This document shows, piece by piece, positions 51,865 through 61,116 of a stretch of 64,000 nt of DNA. A program made the translations under genes and the position numbers. The stretch is taken from positions 124,001 through 188,000 of the forward strand of contig NZ_JAQSDN010000044.1 of NCBI RefSeq assembly GCF_029945925.1, read 5' to 3'. Source of the stretch: Polaromonas sp. (GTDB taxonomy: Bacteria; Pseudomonadota; Gammaproteobacteria; Burkholderiales; Burkholderiaceae_C). The notes under the pieces were generated by a model that had not been told where the DNA came from, ran no database searches, and saw only the letters and a program-made list of their open reading frames with translations. Position 1 is the stretch's first letter, and every line of letters begins with the position of its first letter.

Positions 51865-53173
51865 TACCCTGACCCTTCTTTTGTTCCTGGCGCTGGTCTC
51901 GGCGCTGGTGGTGGGCGTACCCATCGCATTTGCGACCGGCGCCATCGCCGTGGTTTTCGGCGTCTGGCTGTTCGACATCAACACGCTGAACCTGATCGTC
52001 AGCCGCGTCTTCACGCTGATGGGCAACCAGATTCTGGTGTCCGTGCCCCTCTTCATCCTGATGGCCATGGTGCTCGAAAAAGCAGGCATCGCCGAAGACA
52101 TCTTCAAGGCCGCCTACGTCTGGTCGGGCCGCATCCGGGGCGGTCTGGCTGTCGCGGTGATCATCTCGTGCGCACTGATGGCAGCCATGGTCGGCGTGAT
52201 CGGCGCGGAAATCGTGACCATGGGTGTCGTGGCCCTGCCGGCCATGCTCAAGCGCGGTTACGGCAAATCGCTGGCGCTGGGCTCCATCTGCGCGGGCGGC
52301 GGACTGGCCACGCTGATTCCTCCCAGCGTGGTGCTCATCATGTATGCGCTGACCACAGGCACGTCCATCGGGCAGCTGTACATGGCGGGCATCCTGCCAG
52401 GCCTCATGCTGGCCGGGTTTTACATCATCTACGTGATCACGATCTCCTATCTGAAGCCGGAGATCGCTCCCGCGGCACCACCGGAGGAGATCAACATTCC
52501 CCTGATGGAAAAAATCGGCTACCTCAAGAAGCTGATCCTGCCCGGCGCAGTCGCCTTTGGCGTACTGGGTTCGCTGTACATGGGCATTGCGACGCCTACG
52601 GAAGCGGCCGGCATCGGTGTTGCCGGTGCAGTGATCGCCGCCGCCGTGAACAGGCGCCTGACCTGGGCGGGCATGTCCAGCGCCGTCGTGGAGACCACCA
52701 AGGTCACCTGCATGCTGTACTGGCTCTTCTTCGGCGCTTCCGCGCTGATCGGCATCTACACCATTGCCGGCGGCACGCAGTACCTCAAGGACCTGATCGC
52801 CGGTCTGCCCATCGGCAAGTGGGGCATCCTGCTGGTCGTCAACGTGATCTGGATTGTCCTCGGTTGCATCATCGACTGGATCGGCATCCTGCTGCTGACC
52901 GCCCCGATTTTTGTGCCGGTGCTGGTCGCCCTGGGATTCGACCCGATCTGGATTGGCGTGTTGTTCTGCATGAACATGCAGATCTCCTACATCACCCCGC
53001 CCTTCGGGCCGGCCGCCTTCTACCTCAAGGGCGCGGCGCCGCCGGGAATCACGATGGGCGACATCTTCCGCTCCGTCTGGCCTTTCATCGGCATCCAGGT
53101 ACTGGCCCTGCTGACACTCGTGGCCTTCCCGGAAATCGCGCTGTGGTTGCCGCGAACCATGCTCAACAACTGA
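51854..53173 (+). CDS. dctM: TRAP transporter large membrane subunit (DctM)
   Basis: 439 residues, about twelve membrane helices. GSICAGGGLATLIPPSVVLIMYALTTG and ATPTEAAGIGVAGAV are the conserved transport-site segments. It couples import to the Na+ gradient. Start ATG 51854 (MAVDTLTLL); longer readings run into dctQ. Confidence 0.95.
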   Translation: MAVDTLTLLLFLALVSALVVGVPIAFATGAIAVVFGVWLFDINTLNLIVSRVFTLMGNQILVSVPLFILMAMVLEKAGIAEDIFKAAYVWSGRIRGGLAVAVIISCALMAAMVGVIGAEIVTMGVVALPAMLKRGYGKSLALGSICAGGGLATLIPPSVVLIMYALTTGTSIGQLYMAGILPGLMLAGFYIIYVITISYLKPEIAPAAPPEEINIPLMEKIGYLKKLILPGAVAFGVLGSLYMGIATPTEAAGIGVAGAVIAAAVNRRLTWAGMSSAVVETTKVTCMLYWLFFGASALIGIYTIAGGTQYLKDLIAGLPIGKWGILLVVNVIWIVLGCIIDWIGILLLTAPIFVPVLVALGFDPIWIGVLFCMNMQISYITPPFGPAAFYLKGAAPPGITMGDIFRSVWPFIGIQVLALLTLVAFPEIALWLPRTMLNN

Positions 53174-53184
53174 AAGGGACCCTC

Positions 53185-54537
53185 ATGGCGAGTCAATCGC
53201 AATTGCTGGACAAACGTCCCGCAGAAACACTCACGACCGATGTGCTGGTTGTCGGCGGCGGCGCAGCCGGCCTGGCGGCCGCGTGCACCGCGGCGCGGCA
53301 AGGCCTGAAGGTCACCCTGCTCGAGCGTTACGGCTTTTGCGGCGGTGCCGCGGTAGCCGGCCTGTCCGGCACCGTCTGCGGCCTCTATCTGGCACGCCCC
53401 GGCGCGGCCGGCAAGCCGGAAAAAATTGTCTTCGGCTTTGTGGACGAATTCATCGCAGCGATGAATGCAAGAAGCGGCCTGACCGGACCCGTGCGTTACG
53501 GCGACACCTACACGCTGGTGCACGAGCCGCTGGCCTGGCGCGAAACCGGCGATGAGCTGGTGCAACGCCATGGCGTGCAGGTGATCTACCACGCCACCGT
53601 GATCGGCGTGCACATGGACGGCGGCGAACGCGTGGAAGGTGTGCGGGCCTACACCAAACAGGGCGCCATCGACATCCGTGCACGGATCACCATCGACGCC
53701 AGCGGTGACGCTGACCTGTTTGCCATGGCCGACCTGCCGACAAACGTCGGCATGGACGGCAAGGTGCAGAACCCCACCATGATTTTTCGCATGGACAATG
53801 TGGACGTTTCCCGCTTCCTGACGACTTACGGCAGCGACGCCATCATGCCCGACGCTGTAGCTAAAGCCATCATCGAAGCCAACGCGGCAGGCGCCTACAA
53901 ACTGCCGCGCGCCAAGGCCTTCCTGTTTCCCACGCCGCGTGAAAACGAACTGCTTTGCAATTGCACGCGGGTGATAGGGCGCGACGGGCGCGAACTCAAT
54001 CCGCTGGTAGCGTCCGACCTCACCGAGGCGGAGATCGAGGGCCGCCGCCAAGCACGCCAGTACTGGAAGTTTTTTCGCGCGAATTTGACGGGCTGCGAAA
54101 ACGCCACGCTCAACGACACCGGTGTGCAGGTCGGCGTGCGCCAGACCCGCCAGATCGTCGGCATGGAGACCCTGCAAAACCAGGACGTGGAAACCGGGCG
54201 CAAGCGCACTGATGCGATTGCCCGCTCCGCCTGGCCCATCGAGCTGCACAGCGGCGTCAAGCCACGGCTTTCCTGGCTGTACGAGGACTACTACGACATC
54301 CCGCTGGGCTGTTTTGTGCCGCTTCGGGGCGAGGCACTCCTGGCGACAGGCCGCTGCCTGAGCGCGCAGCATGAAGCCATGGCCTCGGCGCGCGTCACGG
54401 CACAGTGCTTCAGCTATGGCCACGCAATTGGCCATGCCGCCGCCCTGAGCGTGACGGAAAACATCGCGGTGCGCAACCTGCACGCCTCGGACGTGCGAAC
54501 ACTTTTGAACAAAGACGGAGCTTGCCTTGATACATGA
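53185..54537 (+). CDS. FAD-dependent oxidoreductase (FAD_oxidored family)
   Basis: 450 residues. Dinucleotide-binding loop TDVLVVGGGAAGLAAACTAARQG (residues ~18-40), ERYGFCGGAAVAGLSG, an IDASGDADLFAMA second FAD motif, and a C-terminal IPLGCFVPLRGEALLATGRCLSAQHEAMASARV that closes the FAD site. It belongs to the PF12831 group of succinate-dehydrogenase-like or thiazole-type flavoenzymes. In this operon it most likely oxidises the imported acid or its CoA ester. Twelve bases after dctM; overlaps the next gene by 11. Confidence 0.85.
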   Translation: MASQSQLLDKRPAETLTTDVLVVGGGAAGLAAACTAARQGLKVTLLERYGFCGGAAVAGLSGTVCGLYLARPGAAGKPEKIVFGFVDEFIAAMNARSGLTGPVRYGDTYTLVHEPLAWRETGDELVQRHGVQVIYHATVIGVHMDGGERVEGVRAYTKQGAIDIRARITIDASGDADLFAMADLPTNVGMDGKVQNPTMIFRMDNVDVSRFLTTYGSDAIMPDAVAKAIIEANAAGAYKLPRAKAFLFPTPRENELLCNCTRVIGRDGRELNPLVASDLTEAEIEGRRQARQYWKFFRANLTGCENATLNDTGVQVGVRQTRQIVGMETLQNQDVETGRKRTDAIARSAWPIELHSGVKPRLSWLYEDYYDIPLGCFVPLRGEALLATGRCLSAQHEAMASARVTAQCFSYGHAIGHAAALSVTENIAVRNLHASDVRTLLNKDGACLDT

Positions 54538-55282
54538 AGAATTAAAACTGGACACGCGCGGCCGGGTCGCCGTGCTCAGCATTGACCGCCCCACCCGCCG
54601 CAATGCCCTGGGCGACGACCTGGTAGCCCACATGCGCCGGGTGTTCCATGAACTGGACGCGGACGACCGGATCGGCGCCGTTGTTCTCACGGGCCAGGTA
54701 CCCGGTTTCTGTGCCGGCAGCGACCTCAAGGAACTGGGAGCCATGTCGCTGGACGAGATGTGCGCGCACGAAGCCCGCACCGCCTCCTTTTGCCGTGAGT
54801 TGGGCATGTTGCGCAAGCCGGTGATCGCCGCCGTCGAGGGATTTGCGCTGGGTGGCGGCTTTGTGCTCGCAGCCAGCTGCGATGTGGTGGTCACCGCACG
54901 CACCACCCGCTGGAACCTTCCGGAGGTGGAAATCGGCTGGATTCCTCCTTGGGGCATCGAGACCCTGATCAACCGTGTCGGACGTACGCAAGCCAGGCAA
55001 CTGGTTTGGGGCGGTACGCCTTTTCACGGAGAAGAGGCCTTGCGTCTGGGACTGGCCGATCACCTTGCAGAAGACGGCGCAGCACTTGAATGTGCCATCG
55101 ACGTGGCGGCCTCCTACGCGCGCCTTCCGCAGGAAGCGATTGCCGCGACCAAACTGTATTTCGCGTCCCACGGCGCACCCAACGGCGAAAGCGGCGACCT
55201 CCTGGCTTCGCATTTTTTCAAAGACAACTGTCGCCATGCCACTGCGCAGGCGACCCTCAGGAAATTTGGAGTGAAAGTATGA
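54527..55282 (+). CDS. Enoyl-CoA hydratase/isomerase family protein
   Basis: 251 residues, crotonase fold. GRVAVLSIDRPTRRNALGDDLV and GFCAGSDLKELG (oxyanion loop 1), KPVIAAVEGFALGGGFVLAASCDVVV (oxyanion loop 2). A glutamate of the classic hydratase pair is present in LPEVEIGW. Start is a TTG at 54527 with GACGGAG upstream. It overlaps both neighbours, so the cluster is one transcript. Could hydrate, isomerise or cleave a CoA ester. Confidence 0.88.
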   Translation: MIHEELKLDTRGRVAVLSIDRPTRRNALGDDLVAHMRRVFHELDADDRIGAVVLTGQVPGFCAGSDLKELGAMSLDEMCAHEARTASFCRELGMLRKPVIAAVEGFALGGGFVLAASCDVVVTARTTRWNLPEVEIGWIPPWGIETLINRVGRTQARQLVWGGTPFHGEEALRLGLADHLAEDGAALECAIDVAASYARLPQEAIAATKLYFASHGAPNGESGDLLASHFFKDNCRHATAQATLRKFGVKV

Positions 55283-56844
55283 GCAAGATTTGCTCGGTGG
55301 AAGAAGCAGTTTCGGTCGTCAAAAGCGGCGATGCCGTGGCCAGCGTCGGTGTCATCGGATGGATCACCCCCGACGCGCTGCTCAAGGGCCTGGCAGACCG
55401 GTTCAAGGCCTCGGCCGAACCGCGCGATGTGACGTTTTATTTCCCTTGCGGCACCGGCGATGCCATGGCGATCCGGGGCATGGACCACGTGGCCGTCGAA
55501 GGCCTCATGAAACGCATCGTGTCGGGATCCTATGTGAACCCGGTTGATCCCGTGACCGGTAAGCGCCCCGAGCTGATGCGCCTGATCCGTGAAAACCGCA
55601 TCGAAGCCTACAGCTGGCCCATAGGCGCCAGCATGCACTGGCTGCGTGAAGTGGCGCGTCGCAGCCCGGGTTACCTGACGAAGATCGGCCTGGACACCTA
55701 TGCAGACCCGCGCCAGAGCGGCGGCAAGTTCACCACACTCGCCAAGGACGACCTGATCAAGCGCGTCGAATTCGAGGGCCAAGACTACCTGTTCTACCCG
55801 AGCTGGCCGCTCAACGTGGGCTTCATCCGCGCCTCGACCGCCGACGAATTCGGCAATCTGTCCTTCGAGGATGAGCCCATTCACTCCGCCTCGCTGCAAA
55901 TTGCGCTGGCGGTCAAAGCCTGCGGCGGCACCGTCATCGCCCAGGTCCGGCGGATTGTGGAACGAGGCAGCCGTCCTGCGACCATGGTCAAGGTCCCCGG
56001 CGTGCTTGTTGACAAGGTGGTGGTAGACGAGCAGCAGATGATGACCACGCAGGTACCTTATGACGAAAGCTACCTGGGCGGAGTTCCATGGGACGGCCAG
56101 ACCAATGACCGCCTGCCTTTTGGCACGGACAGGATCATTGCGCGACGCGCGGCGCTGGAAGTGCGCCCGGGTGTGACGTCCATCTTTGGTTTCGGCGCGT
56201 CATCCGATGTGCCCACCGTCCTGCTAGAAGATGGCCATTTCAGAGATGGCGGCTATCGCGACTACCAGTTCACCACAGAGCACGGACCGTTTGGCGGGCT
56301 GGTGATGAGCGGCTGGCAGTTCTCGGCCAACAAATACCCCGAAGCCCTGCTTGACGGCGTGAATCAGTTTGACTTCATCGACGGCGGCGGTTGCCCGTTT
56401 GCTGCGCTGGCCTTTGCACAGTTCGACAATGCGGGCAACGTCAATGTCTCGCGGTTTGGCCTCGCCAATCCCGGCGCCGGCGGCTTCATCGACATAGCCT
56501 ACAACGCACAGGAGCTGTTGTTCACGGGCACCTTCACCACTGGTGGACTGGAAGTCGAGTTCAAGGACGGCAAGCTGGTCATCCTCAAGGAGGGCAAGGT
56601 CACGAAGTTTGTACAGAAAGCGGACCAGATCACCTATCCGGTGCGGCGCAACGTGGCCGGGCGCGGCCAACAGGCCAAGATCATCACGGAACGCGCCGTC
56701 TTCGAGGTCCGCGCCGACGGCTTGGTGCTGACGGAGCTGGCGCCGGGCATCGACCTGCAAGCGCAGGTGCTGGACCTGATGAACGGCCTGGCCGTGCAGG
56801 TTGCGCCCAACCTGCGTGAAATGGATGCAGCGCTGTTCCGTTGA
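55279..56844 (+). CDS. Acyl-CoA:acetate-type CoA-transferase (YdiF-like)
   Basis: 521 residues, class I CoA-transferase with fused alpha and beta halves. N-terminal MSKICSVEEAVSVVKSGDAVASVGVIGWITPDALLKGL, FYFPCGTGDAMAIRGMDHVA, and in the second half TEHGPFGG with the likely catalytic glutamate, then GFIDIAYNAQELLFTGTFT. It transfers CoA to a carboxylic acid. The start ATG overlaps the hydratase stop (ATGA). Last gene of the operon: CoA activation of the imported acid is its expected role. Confidence 0.9.
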   Translation: MSKICSVEEAVSVVKSGDAVASVGVIGWITPDALLKGLADRFKASAEPRDVTFYFPCGTGDAMAIRGMDHVAVEGLMKRIVSGSYVNPVDPVTGKRPELMRLIRENRIEAYSWPIGASMHWLREVARRSPGYLTKIGLDTYADPRQSGGKFTTLAKDDLIKRVEFEGQDYLFYPSWPLNVGFIRASTADEFGNLSFEDEPIHSASLQIALAVKACGGTVIAQVRRIVERGSRPATMVKVPGVLVDKVVVDEQQMMTTQVPYDESYLGGVPWDGQTNDRLPFGTDRIIARRAALEVRPGVTSIFGFGASSDVPTVLLEDGHFRDGGYRDYQFTTEHGPFGGLVMSGWQFSANKYPEALLDGVNQFDFIDGGGCPFAALAFAQFDNAGNVNVSRFGLANPGAGGFIDIAYNAQELLFTGTFTTGGLEVEFKDGKLVILKEGKVTKFVQKADQITYPVRRNVAGRGQQAKIITERAVFEVRADGLVLTELAPGIDLQAQVLDLMNGLAVQVAPNLREMDAALFR

Positions 56845-56865
56845 AGCCGCTGCAGCGACTGCTCG

Positions 56866-57591
56866 CTAGTCGAGCCAGGTGGTGATGCCCTGCACCGCCT
56901 CGCGCGGCGTGTGCAGGGTGTTGACGACGGCTGTCTCATCCAGGTAGCCCAGCGCCATGCCGCAGACGAGCATCTCGTCTAGCCCGGCGCCAATGTGCGG
57001 CAGGTTGATTTTTGCAAAGCTGTTCCAGGCGGCCTGTGGGCAGGTGTGCAAGCCCCGCGCCCTGGCGGCCACCATGATGTTCTGCAAAAACATGCCGTAG
57101 TCGAGCAGGCTGCCCTGCCCCATGATGCGGTCCACTGTGAACATCAGGCCGACGGGCGCGTCGAAAAAGCGAAAGTTCCGGTTGTGCTGCGCGTGCATCT
57201 TGTCCTTGTCGATTTTTGTGATGCCCAGCAGGCCATAGAGGCTCCAGCCATTCTCACGGCGGCGCTCGATGTAGGGACTGATCCATTGGCGCGGGTAGTA
57301 GTCGTACTCCTCGCGGTACTCGGCCGCCAGCGCCGGGTTGGCGCGGATCGCGTCATGCGCCGCGCAGACCTTGCCGACCAGGCTGTCGCGGCTGGCACCC
57401 TGCAGCACATACACCTTCCAGGGCTGGGCGTTGTTGCCCGAGGGCGCGCGGCTCGCCACATGAAGAATGTCCTCGATGAGCTCGCGCGGCACAGGTTTGG
57501 GCAGAAACGCTCGCGCGGAAAAACGGCTCTCGATGGCTGCGTCCACACTGGACGGATCCTGTACGATCTTTCGGGTAGGCAACTGTGTCAC
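56866..57591 (-). CDS. Nitroreductase-family flavoprotein
   Basis: 241 residues of the FMN-dependent nitroreductase fold: [42 protein letters not shown] (FMN phosphate site), [26 protein letters not shown] and LVCGMALGY. It reduces nitroaromatics or quinones with NAD(P)H. It overlaps the thioesterase gene by 4 bp; convergent with the CoA-transferase gene. Confidence 0.92.
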   Translation of the reverse strand: MTQLPTRKIVQDPSSVDAAIESRFSARAFLPKPVPRELIEDILHVASRAPSGNNAQPWKVYVLQGASRDSLVGKVCAAHDAIRANPALAAEYREEYDYYPRQWISPYIERRRENGWSLYGLLGITKIDKDKMHAQHNRNFRFFDAPVGLMFTVDRIMGQGSLLDYGMFLQNIMVAARARGLHTCPQAAWNSFAKINLPHIGAGLDEMLVCGMALGYLDETAVVNTLHTPREAVQGITTWLD

Positions 57592-58043
57592 TTGAGTTTT
57601 TCCAATACGGTGAGAAGCCGGGCCGGCAATGGGACGGGGCGGCGCGACTGTTTGTCGACATAGACATGGATGAAATGGCCTTTGGCGGCCGTCAGTTCGG
57701 CGGATGGGGCGCCTGGATTGCCGGAAAAAAGCCCAACCTCATACCGCACGCTGGACGAGCCGACATGCGCCACGCGGATGCCGGCGAGCACCGGTTCGGG
57801 AAAAGACAGCGGCGCGAAATAATTGCACTGTGTCTCTATGACCAGGCCGATCACGGCGCCGGCGTGGATGTCGATGGCGCCGCGCTCGATCAGGTAGCCG
57901 TTGACCGCGGTGTCGAACCAGCTGTAATACACGACATTGTTGACATGGCCGTACACATCGTTGTCGGACCAGCGCGTGCCAATCGGACGAAAGACCTTGT
58001 AGGCGCTGCGGGGTTCGGCCTGGGGACGAGTCGGGGATGTCAT
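57588..58043 (-). CDS. Acyl-CoA thioesterase (4HBT/hot-dog fold)
   Basis: 151 residues. [25 protein letters not shown] contains the catalytic Asp and the helix of the 4-hydroxybenzoyl-CoA-thioesterase-like hot-dog fold. It hydrolyses acyl-CoA in the cytoplasm. Start GTG/ATG near 58043; the first ~15 residues ([15 protein letters not shown]) are a disordered extension. Overlaps the nitroreductase gene. Confidence 0.88.
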   Translation of the reverse strand: MTSPTRPQAEPRSAYKVFRPIGTRWSDNDVYGHVNNVVYYSWFDTAVNGYLIERGAIDIHAGAVIGLVIETQCNYFAPLSFPEPVLAGIRVAHVGSSSVRYEVGLFSGNPGAPSAELTAAKGHFIHVYVDKQSRRPVPLPARLLTVLEKLK

Positions 58044-58137
58044 GGACGGCTATTTTGCCAGCAGGCCAGCGGCATTCTTCCGTCAAGCCGGGGCCGCGGG
58101 TCTGGCTTCGCCAGCCCGCAGGCGCAGCGGCCCCTTT

Positions 58138-59124
58138 TCAGGACAAGGGGCAGGAAGATGCCGCAGGCTCGCAGTGAGCGACTGTGGGGGCCATCTTCCA
58201 GCGTTTCCAGTACTCAAGCGCCACGCGCCAGGTAGTCATCTGCACCTGCACCGTCTCGTCGATGTTGATGCCGTAGCCGCCGGCCATGGCGAAGGCCAGC
58301 GGAATGCGGCGCTGCCAGGCCCAGTCAAACACGCGCCGGTCCCTGGCCTCCAGGCCGTCATAACTGAGCTTGAGCCGTCCCAGCCGGTCCCCTTCAAACG
58401 GATCGGCGCCAGCGAGGTAAATCACCAGGCCAGGCTCGAAGCGCCGTTCCAGCTCGTCGAGCGCATGCTCCAGCGCCTGCAGGTAAGGCGCATCGGTGCA
58501 GCCGTCCGGCAGGTCCACGTCGAGGTCGCTCGCCTCCTTGCGAAAGGGGAAATTCTTTTGCCCGTGCAGCGACAGCGTAAAAACACCCGGGTCGTTTCTG
58601 AAAATGCTGGCCGTTCCGTTGCCCTGGTGCACATCCAGGTCGATGACCGCCACCCGCAGCGGCGCGCGTTGGTTGCGTGCCCACTCCATCTGCATCTGGC
58701 GGGCCGCGACGGCCGCATCGTTGAACACACAAAAGCCCCCGCCCTTGCCCGCCGACGCGTGATGGGTGCCACCCGCCATGTTGGCGGCCACGCCTTCGGC
58801 ACGACCCTGCAACCCCAGGGCAGCACGTGCCGCCGCCACCGTGGCGCCCACCGACCGGCGTGAGCGCTCGACCATCTCCGTGCTCCAGGGAAAGCCGATC
58901 TCGCGCATCTGCGCCGCGTCCAGCGTGCCGTCGGCCACGGCCTGGATGTAGGCCGGTGCGTGCGCCAGCGCCAGCTCGCCGTCGCTGGCCCGCGGTGCCA
59001 CGCCCATGCGAACCTGCGGCAACTCGCGCGCCACGCGGTCGCGCAGGCGCTGGTATTTGGCCATCGGAAAGCGGTGCCCGGCCGGCAAGGGCAGGACAAA
59101 GTGATCGGCGTAGAAGGCTTGCAT
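58138..59124 (-). CDS. Histone-deacetylase-family amidohydrolase
   Basis: 328 residues from ATG 59124 (MQAFYADHFVLPLP). HDAC-fold motifs: GGTHHASAGKGGGFCVFNDAAVAA (two active-site histidines) and VAVIDLDVHQGNGTASIF (zinc-binding Asp-His pair), then LAGADPFEGDRLG (third zinc Asp). Bacterial members deacetylate acetylpolyamines or acetyl-lysine. Length fits. A TTG nine bases earlier is a weaker start. Confidence 0.92.
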   Translation of the reverse strand: MQAFYADHFVLPLPAGHRFPMAKYQRLRDRVARELPQVRMGVAPRASDGELALAHAPAYIQAVADGTLDAAQMREIGFPWSTEMVERSRRSVGATVAAARAALGLQGRAEGVAANMAGGTHHASAGKGGGFCVFNDAAVAARQMQMEWARNQRAPLRVAVIDLDVHQGNGTASIFRNDPGVFTLSLHGQKNFPFRKEASDLDVDLPDGCTDAPYLQALEHALDELERRFEPGLVIYLAGADPFEGDRLGRLKLSYDGLEARDRRVFDWAWQRRIPLAFAMAGGYGINIDETVQVQMTTWRVALEYWKRWKMAPTVAHCEPAASSCPLS

Positions 59125-59204
59125 GACGGTCAAAAAAACAGGAAAAAGTTCCGGAACGCCAAGGGTAACTCCTAGGAAAAAAGGCGTTCCTGGGACTTGA
59201 GTTG

Positions 59205-59254
59205 GTTATATAAAATAACTACAGTCCATAACCATAGTTACACAAAACAACTAC
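59205..59254 (+). repeat. Two 18-bp direct repeats 32 bp apart upstream of the gene at 59316
   Basis: GTTATATAAAATAACTAC at 59205-59222 and GTTACACAAAACAACTAC at 59237-59254 match at 15 of 18 positions. The first is itself a dyad (GTTAT-ataaa-ATAAC). Start-to-start 32 bp puts both on one face of the helix, typical of paired regulator sites. An inverted pair GGAACGCC...GGCGTTCC lies just upstream (59154-59190). Confidence 0.6.
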
Positions 59255-59315
59255 ATCGGCGGCGCATTTTCCGGGAGACCTCTCCCTCCTGTTCAACCAC
59301 ATCGAGGAACGAACA

Positions 59316-59720
59316 ATGTCATGGCTCGCATCCAGCCTGGCGGTCGGCCTGGAAGGCCTTCGCCGGCTTCGAAGCCCTGTCCGGGAGGCCAGGATGGATC
59401 AGGTACGCGAAGCCATGCTCGCGGCACTGGATAAAAGCGGAGACGACAGATTCCTGGGGCTGAAAACCCGTATCAGGCACGCAGTTGACGCGCAGCGCAT
59501 GTGGGACCTGCGCAGCGAACTCATGAAAGCCCTGGCAAGCGACCAGGGAGAGGCCCGCGCGGGCGAGGAGCTGCGGCTGATCACGGGCATGTTCCGCGAC
59601 ATATTGCCAAAGGGCCTGGCCTCAGGTCTGGCCCATCACGCCGGTCCGGGCACGGACGCCAGAGGCAAAGGAGTTTCGGGAAAGCTTCATCAACCTGAAA
59701 TAACACGGTCACAGTTTTAA
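59316..59720 (+). CDS. Hypothetical helical protein
   Basis: 134 residues. The first ~110 are helical (LAVGLEGLRRLRSPVREARMDQVREAMLAALDKSGDDRFLGLKTRIRHAVDAQRMWDLRSELMKALASDQGEARAGEELRLITGMFRDIL), the tail is disordered. No family recognised. ATG at 59316 follows GAGGAACGA. It is 12 bases upstream of the periplasmic-binding-protein gene, so they share a transcript controlled by the repeats at 59205-59254. Confidence 0.55.
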   Translation: MSWLASSLAVGLEGLRRLRSPVREARMDQVREAMLAALDKSGDDRFLGLKTRIRHAVDAQRMWDLRSELMKALASDQGEARAGEELRLITGMFRDILPKGLASGLAHHAGPGTDARGKGVSGKLHQPEITRSQF

Positions 59721-59732
59721 AGGGAGACAAAC

Positions 59733-60863
59733 ATGTTTCGTTCAACACTCATGGCATTGATGGTGTTTGCAGGCGCCCATGCGCTTGCAGGCGACAAAGG
59801 CGTGACGCCCACCGAGATACGGCTGGGCGCATCGGCCGTTCTCAGCGGTCCATTGGGAGCCCAGACCAAGGAATACGGCGTGGGTTCGCGCCTGTACTTC
59901 GACGCAGTGAATGCGGACGGCGGCATACACGGCCGCAAGATCAGCTACACCACGCTGGACGATGGCTTCGACGTCAAACGCGCGGTGGACAACACCCGCA
60001 AGCTCATCGAGGAAGACGGCGTGTTCATGATCTACAACAGCACAGGCACAGCGCAGACGGGCGCGATCCTGCCGCTGCTGCAGGAAACCCGGACCATTGC
60101 CTTCGGGCCGGTGACGGGTGCGTCCGCGTTCCGGGACAAGTTCAACCCCTACCTCTTTCACGTGCGCGCCAGTTATGCCAATGAAGCACGGCGCATTATT
60201 TCTCAATTGAAGCAGATGGGCATTTCGCGCATTGCGGTGTTCTACCAGGACGACGGCCTCGGCAAAACCCTTCTCGCCGAATTGCGCCAGGCCGCAACCC
60301 TTGAAAAAATGAGCTTCGTCGTCGAAACAAAGATCGATCCGGCCAAACCGGATTTCGCTGCTGCGGCTGCTGCTACCGAAAAGGCTCAGCCCCAAGCCGT
60401 GATCCTGGGCACGGCGGGAAACACTTTCACAAATTACGTCAAGGCAGTCCTGCAGACTTCCGTCAAGCCGAGTTTTTATGGATTTTCCGTCGCGAGTGTG
60501 GACGTGATCAACCGCGAACTGAAGCAAGATGCGCGGGGGATCATCCTGACCCAGATCATGCCGTCGTTGCGCAACGCGACCATCCCGGCCGTGGCCGAAT
60601 ACCTGAAGCTCCTGCGCGAAAAATCGCCGGACGCTCGCCCTTCGGCATCGCAGTTCGAGGGGTTTGTCCACGCCAAACTGCTGGTCGAGGGTCTGCGCAG
60701 GGCTGGCCGGCAACTGAGTACGGACTCGTTCATCAAGGCCATGGAGGGAGCCGGCGAAATCAGCTTCGGCCGTTTTGTGGCGAAGTACTCGCCGCAGTCG
60801 CACAACGGGTCCACGTACGTGGAGATGGCCATCATCGACAACGAGGGGCAGTTGCGCTACTGA
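59733..60863 (+). CDS. LivK-type periplasmic binding protein
   Basis: 376 residues with a signal peptide (MALMVFAGAHALAG) and a periplasmic-binding type I fold: EIRLGASAVLSGPLGAQTKEYGVGSRLYFDAVNADGGIHGRKI, YNSTGTAQTGAILPLLQE, ASYANEARRIISQLKQMGISRIAVFYQDDGLGKT. It would bind an amino acid, amide or aromatic acid. No ABC permease or ATPase genes are adjacent, so it is either an orphan or a sensory/binding partner. Confidence 0.9.
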   Translation: MFRSTLMALMVFAGAHALAGDKGVTPTEIRLGASAVLSGPLGAQTKEYGVGSRLYFDAVNADGGIHGRKISYTTLDDGFDVKRAVDNTRKLIEEDGVFMIYNSTGTAQTGAILPLLQETRTIAFGPVTGASAFRDKFNPYLFHVRASYANEARRIISQLKQMGISRIAVFYQDDGLGKTLLAELRQAATLEKMSFVVETKIDPAKPDFAAAAAATEKAQPQAVILGTAGNTFTNYVKAVLQTSVKPSFYGFSVASVDVINRELKQDARGIILTQIMPSLRNATIPAVAEYLKLLREKSPDARPSASQFEGFVHAKLLVEGLRRAGRQLSTDSFIKAMEGAGEISFGRFVAKYSPQSHNGSTYVEMAIIDNEGQLRY

Positions 60864-60967
60864 GTCCGGCGGGTTGCGGGACCCTTCCCCTTCAAAGCGC
60901 CGGGACATCCGGCAGACGCCCCGGCGCCCCTCCACAGCGTGGCGCTAGAGCCCGACCTCTAAAATGG

Positions 60968-60979
60968 TGCACTGCAACA
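60968..60979 (+). promoter_or_regulatory. PhaR-like box, upstream copy
   Basis: TGCACTGCAACA, the perfect inverse of the box at 61023-61034. The TGC/GCA-rich core is that of PhaR sites, which repress phasin genes until polyhydroxyalkanoate granules titrate the repressor. Confidence 0.65.
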
Positions 60980-60987
60980 AAAACCGC

Positions 60988-61015
60988 TTGCAATCCGGCG
61001 TCCAGTCCCTATACT
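60988..61015 (+). promoter_or_regulatory. phaP promoter
   Basis: TTGCAA at 60988-60993 and TATACT at 61010-61015 with a 16-base spacer, bracketed by the two PhaR-like boxes. Confidence 0.7.
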
Positions 61016-61022
61016 TGAGTTA

Positions 61023-61034
61023 TGTTGCAGTGCA
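61023..61034 (+). promoter_or_regulatory. PhaR-like box, downstream copy
   Basis: TGTTGCAGTGCA, inverse of the copy at 60968-60979 and placed over the expected transcription start. Confidence 0.65.
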
Positions 61035-61116
61035 GCAAACGACAAGGCAAGCCAACAGCAGATTGTCCAGCAGCGCAACTAATTGAATTCTTAACCTACT
61101 TATTGGAGATTTAAAT

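Noticed and set aside
52168..54537. 789-codon plus-strand frame across dctM and the FAD oxidoreductase gene
   Set aside because: The first part is a shifted frame of dctM with Arg/His-rich nonsense; the real gene begins at ATG 53185 where the FAD motif starts.
53020..54972. 650-codon minus-strand frame
   Set aside because: Antisense to the FAD oxidoreductase and hydratase genes and without any recognisable domain.
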